Assembly (NCBI GenBank): GCA_029266945.1
Contig: JARIED010000005.1
Location: 62,001-126,000, forward strand
Origin: Slackia sp.
GTDB lineage: Bacteria; Actinomycetota; Coriobacteriia; Coriobacteriales; Eggerthellaceae
DNA: 64,000 nt
Direction of reading: 5' to 3'
The translations under genes were made by a program, and so were the position numbers. Shown one piece after another: positions 63,757 to 64,000 of this stretch. The notes under the pieces were generated by a model that was not told the origin of the DNA, did no database searches, and saw only the letters and a program-made list of their open reading frames with translations. Position 1 is the stretch's first letter; each line of letters starts with the position of its first letter.

Positions 63757-64000
63757 TTATTGCTTCAAGTTGAGGTCCATCGAGATCAGCTTGTCCTTGA
63801 CCTCTTCGATGGACTTCGCGCCAAAGTTACGGATGTTGAGCAGGTCGTTCTCGGAGAACTCGACCAGCTGACGCACGGAATGGATACCGGCGCGCTTCAA
63901 GCAGTTGTAGGAGCGGACGGACAGGTCCAGATCCTCGATCTGCTTATCGAGCTCAGCATTGGCCTCCTGGCCCTCCGGAGCGAAGATGGACGGAATTTCG
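63757..64000 (-). CDS. rpoA: RNA polymerase alpha subunit, C-terminal part (partial)
   Basis: The last 80 residues of alpha are visible, covering the alpha-CTD that binds UP elements and activators. The helix-hairpin signature is [19 protein letters not shown] followed by [19 protein letters not shown], which is very conserved. The N-terminal part lies beyond the end of the window. rplQ follows on the same strand. Confidence 0.97.
   Translation of the reverse strand, partial: EIPSIFAPEGQEANAELDKQIEDLDLSVRSYNCLKRAGIHSVRQLVEFSENDLLNIRNFGAKSIEEVKDKLISMDLNLKQ

Overview
The window is a high-GC, gene-dense bacterial chromosome segment. It most likely comes from the Coriobacteriia (Actinomycetota), family Eggerthellaceae. 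The inference rests on G/C-ended codons, a response regulator made of a roughly 12-helix membrane domain fused to a LuxR helix-turn-helix beside a DMSO-reductase-family operon, tRNA genes that encode their CCA, and a mixture of actinobacterial and Bacillus-like synteny. I cannot fix the genus. There is no phage, insertion sequence, plasmid or CRISPR signature. About 50 protein genes are called, most on the minus strand, with two tRNA genes.

Layout. 1-9 kb: the N-terminal part of a class I ribonucleotide reductase, a paired SMR exporter with a divergent MerR-type regulator, YebC, NhaA, an YtcJ-like amidohydrolase and the hibernation factor HPF. 9-11.6 kb: a polar amino-acid ABC importer read binding protein, permease, ATPase, with a perfect 20-bp palindrome over its promoter. 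11.8-20.2 kb: a respiratory molybdoenzyme locus (catalytic subunit, two ferredoxin subunits, TorD-type chaperone, DmsC-type anchor), its divergent membrane LuxR regulator and a multi-cluster ferredoxin. 20.3-31.4 kb: a SanA-like protein, LeuS, a secreted coiled-coil/RlpA-like protein whose signal peptide has no canonical start codon, GuaB, an M18 aminopeptidase, an ABC exporter and a lipid kinase.

31.6-46.7 kb: rhodanese, YfcE-like phosphoesterase and a DUF3825 protein, then a block that keeps the Bacillus order lysS-clpC-ispD-ispF-cysS-rlmB-yacP, without ctsR, mcsA, mcsB, radA or disA. Instead, clpC has a CIRCE (HrcA) operator across its promoter. 46.7-54.6 kb: TatA, tRNA-Pro, an NlpC/P60 hydrolase, a peptidoglycan-binding protein, polyprenyl synthase, tRNA-Leu beside a structured tRNA-like stretch, Ppx/GppA, an FtsB-like protein and an APC antiporter. 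54.8-60.1 kb: a BspA-type leucine-rich repeat gene divergent from a metallopeptidase-VWA gene and a MoxR-type AAA+ ATPase. 60.2-64 kb: enolase, EcfT, an amphipathic helical protein, L17 and the end of rpoA.

The most interesting parts are the split molybdoenzyme locus with its membrane-bound LuxR regulator; the metallopeptidase-VWA/MoxR/LRR module; the DUF3825 protein with an AT-rich, lysine-rich linker that looks foreign to its own gene, with a similar small island in the VWA gene; the palindrome shared by the amino-acid importer and the guaB/aminopeptidase region; and the structured tRNA-like region beside tRNA-Leu. All functions are inferred from sequence reading alone; no database search was run.
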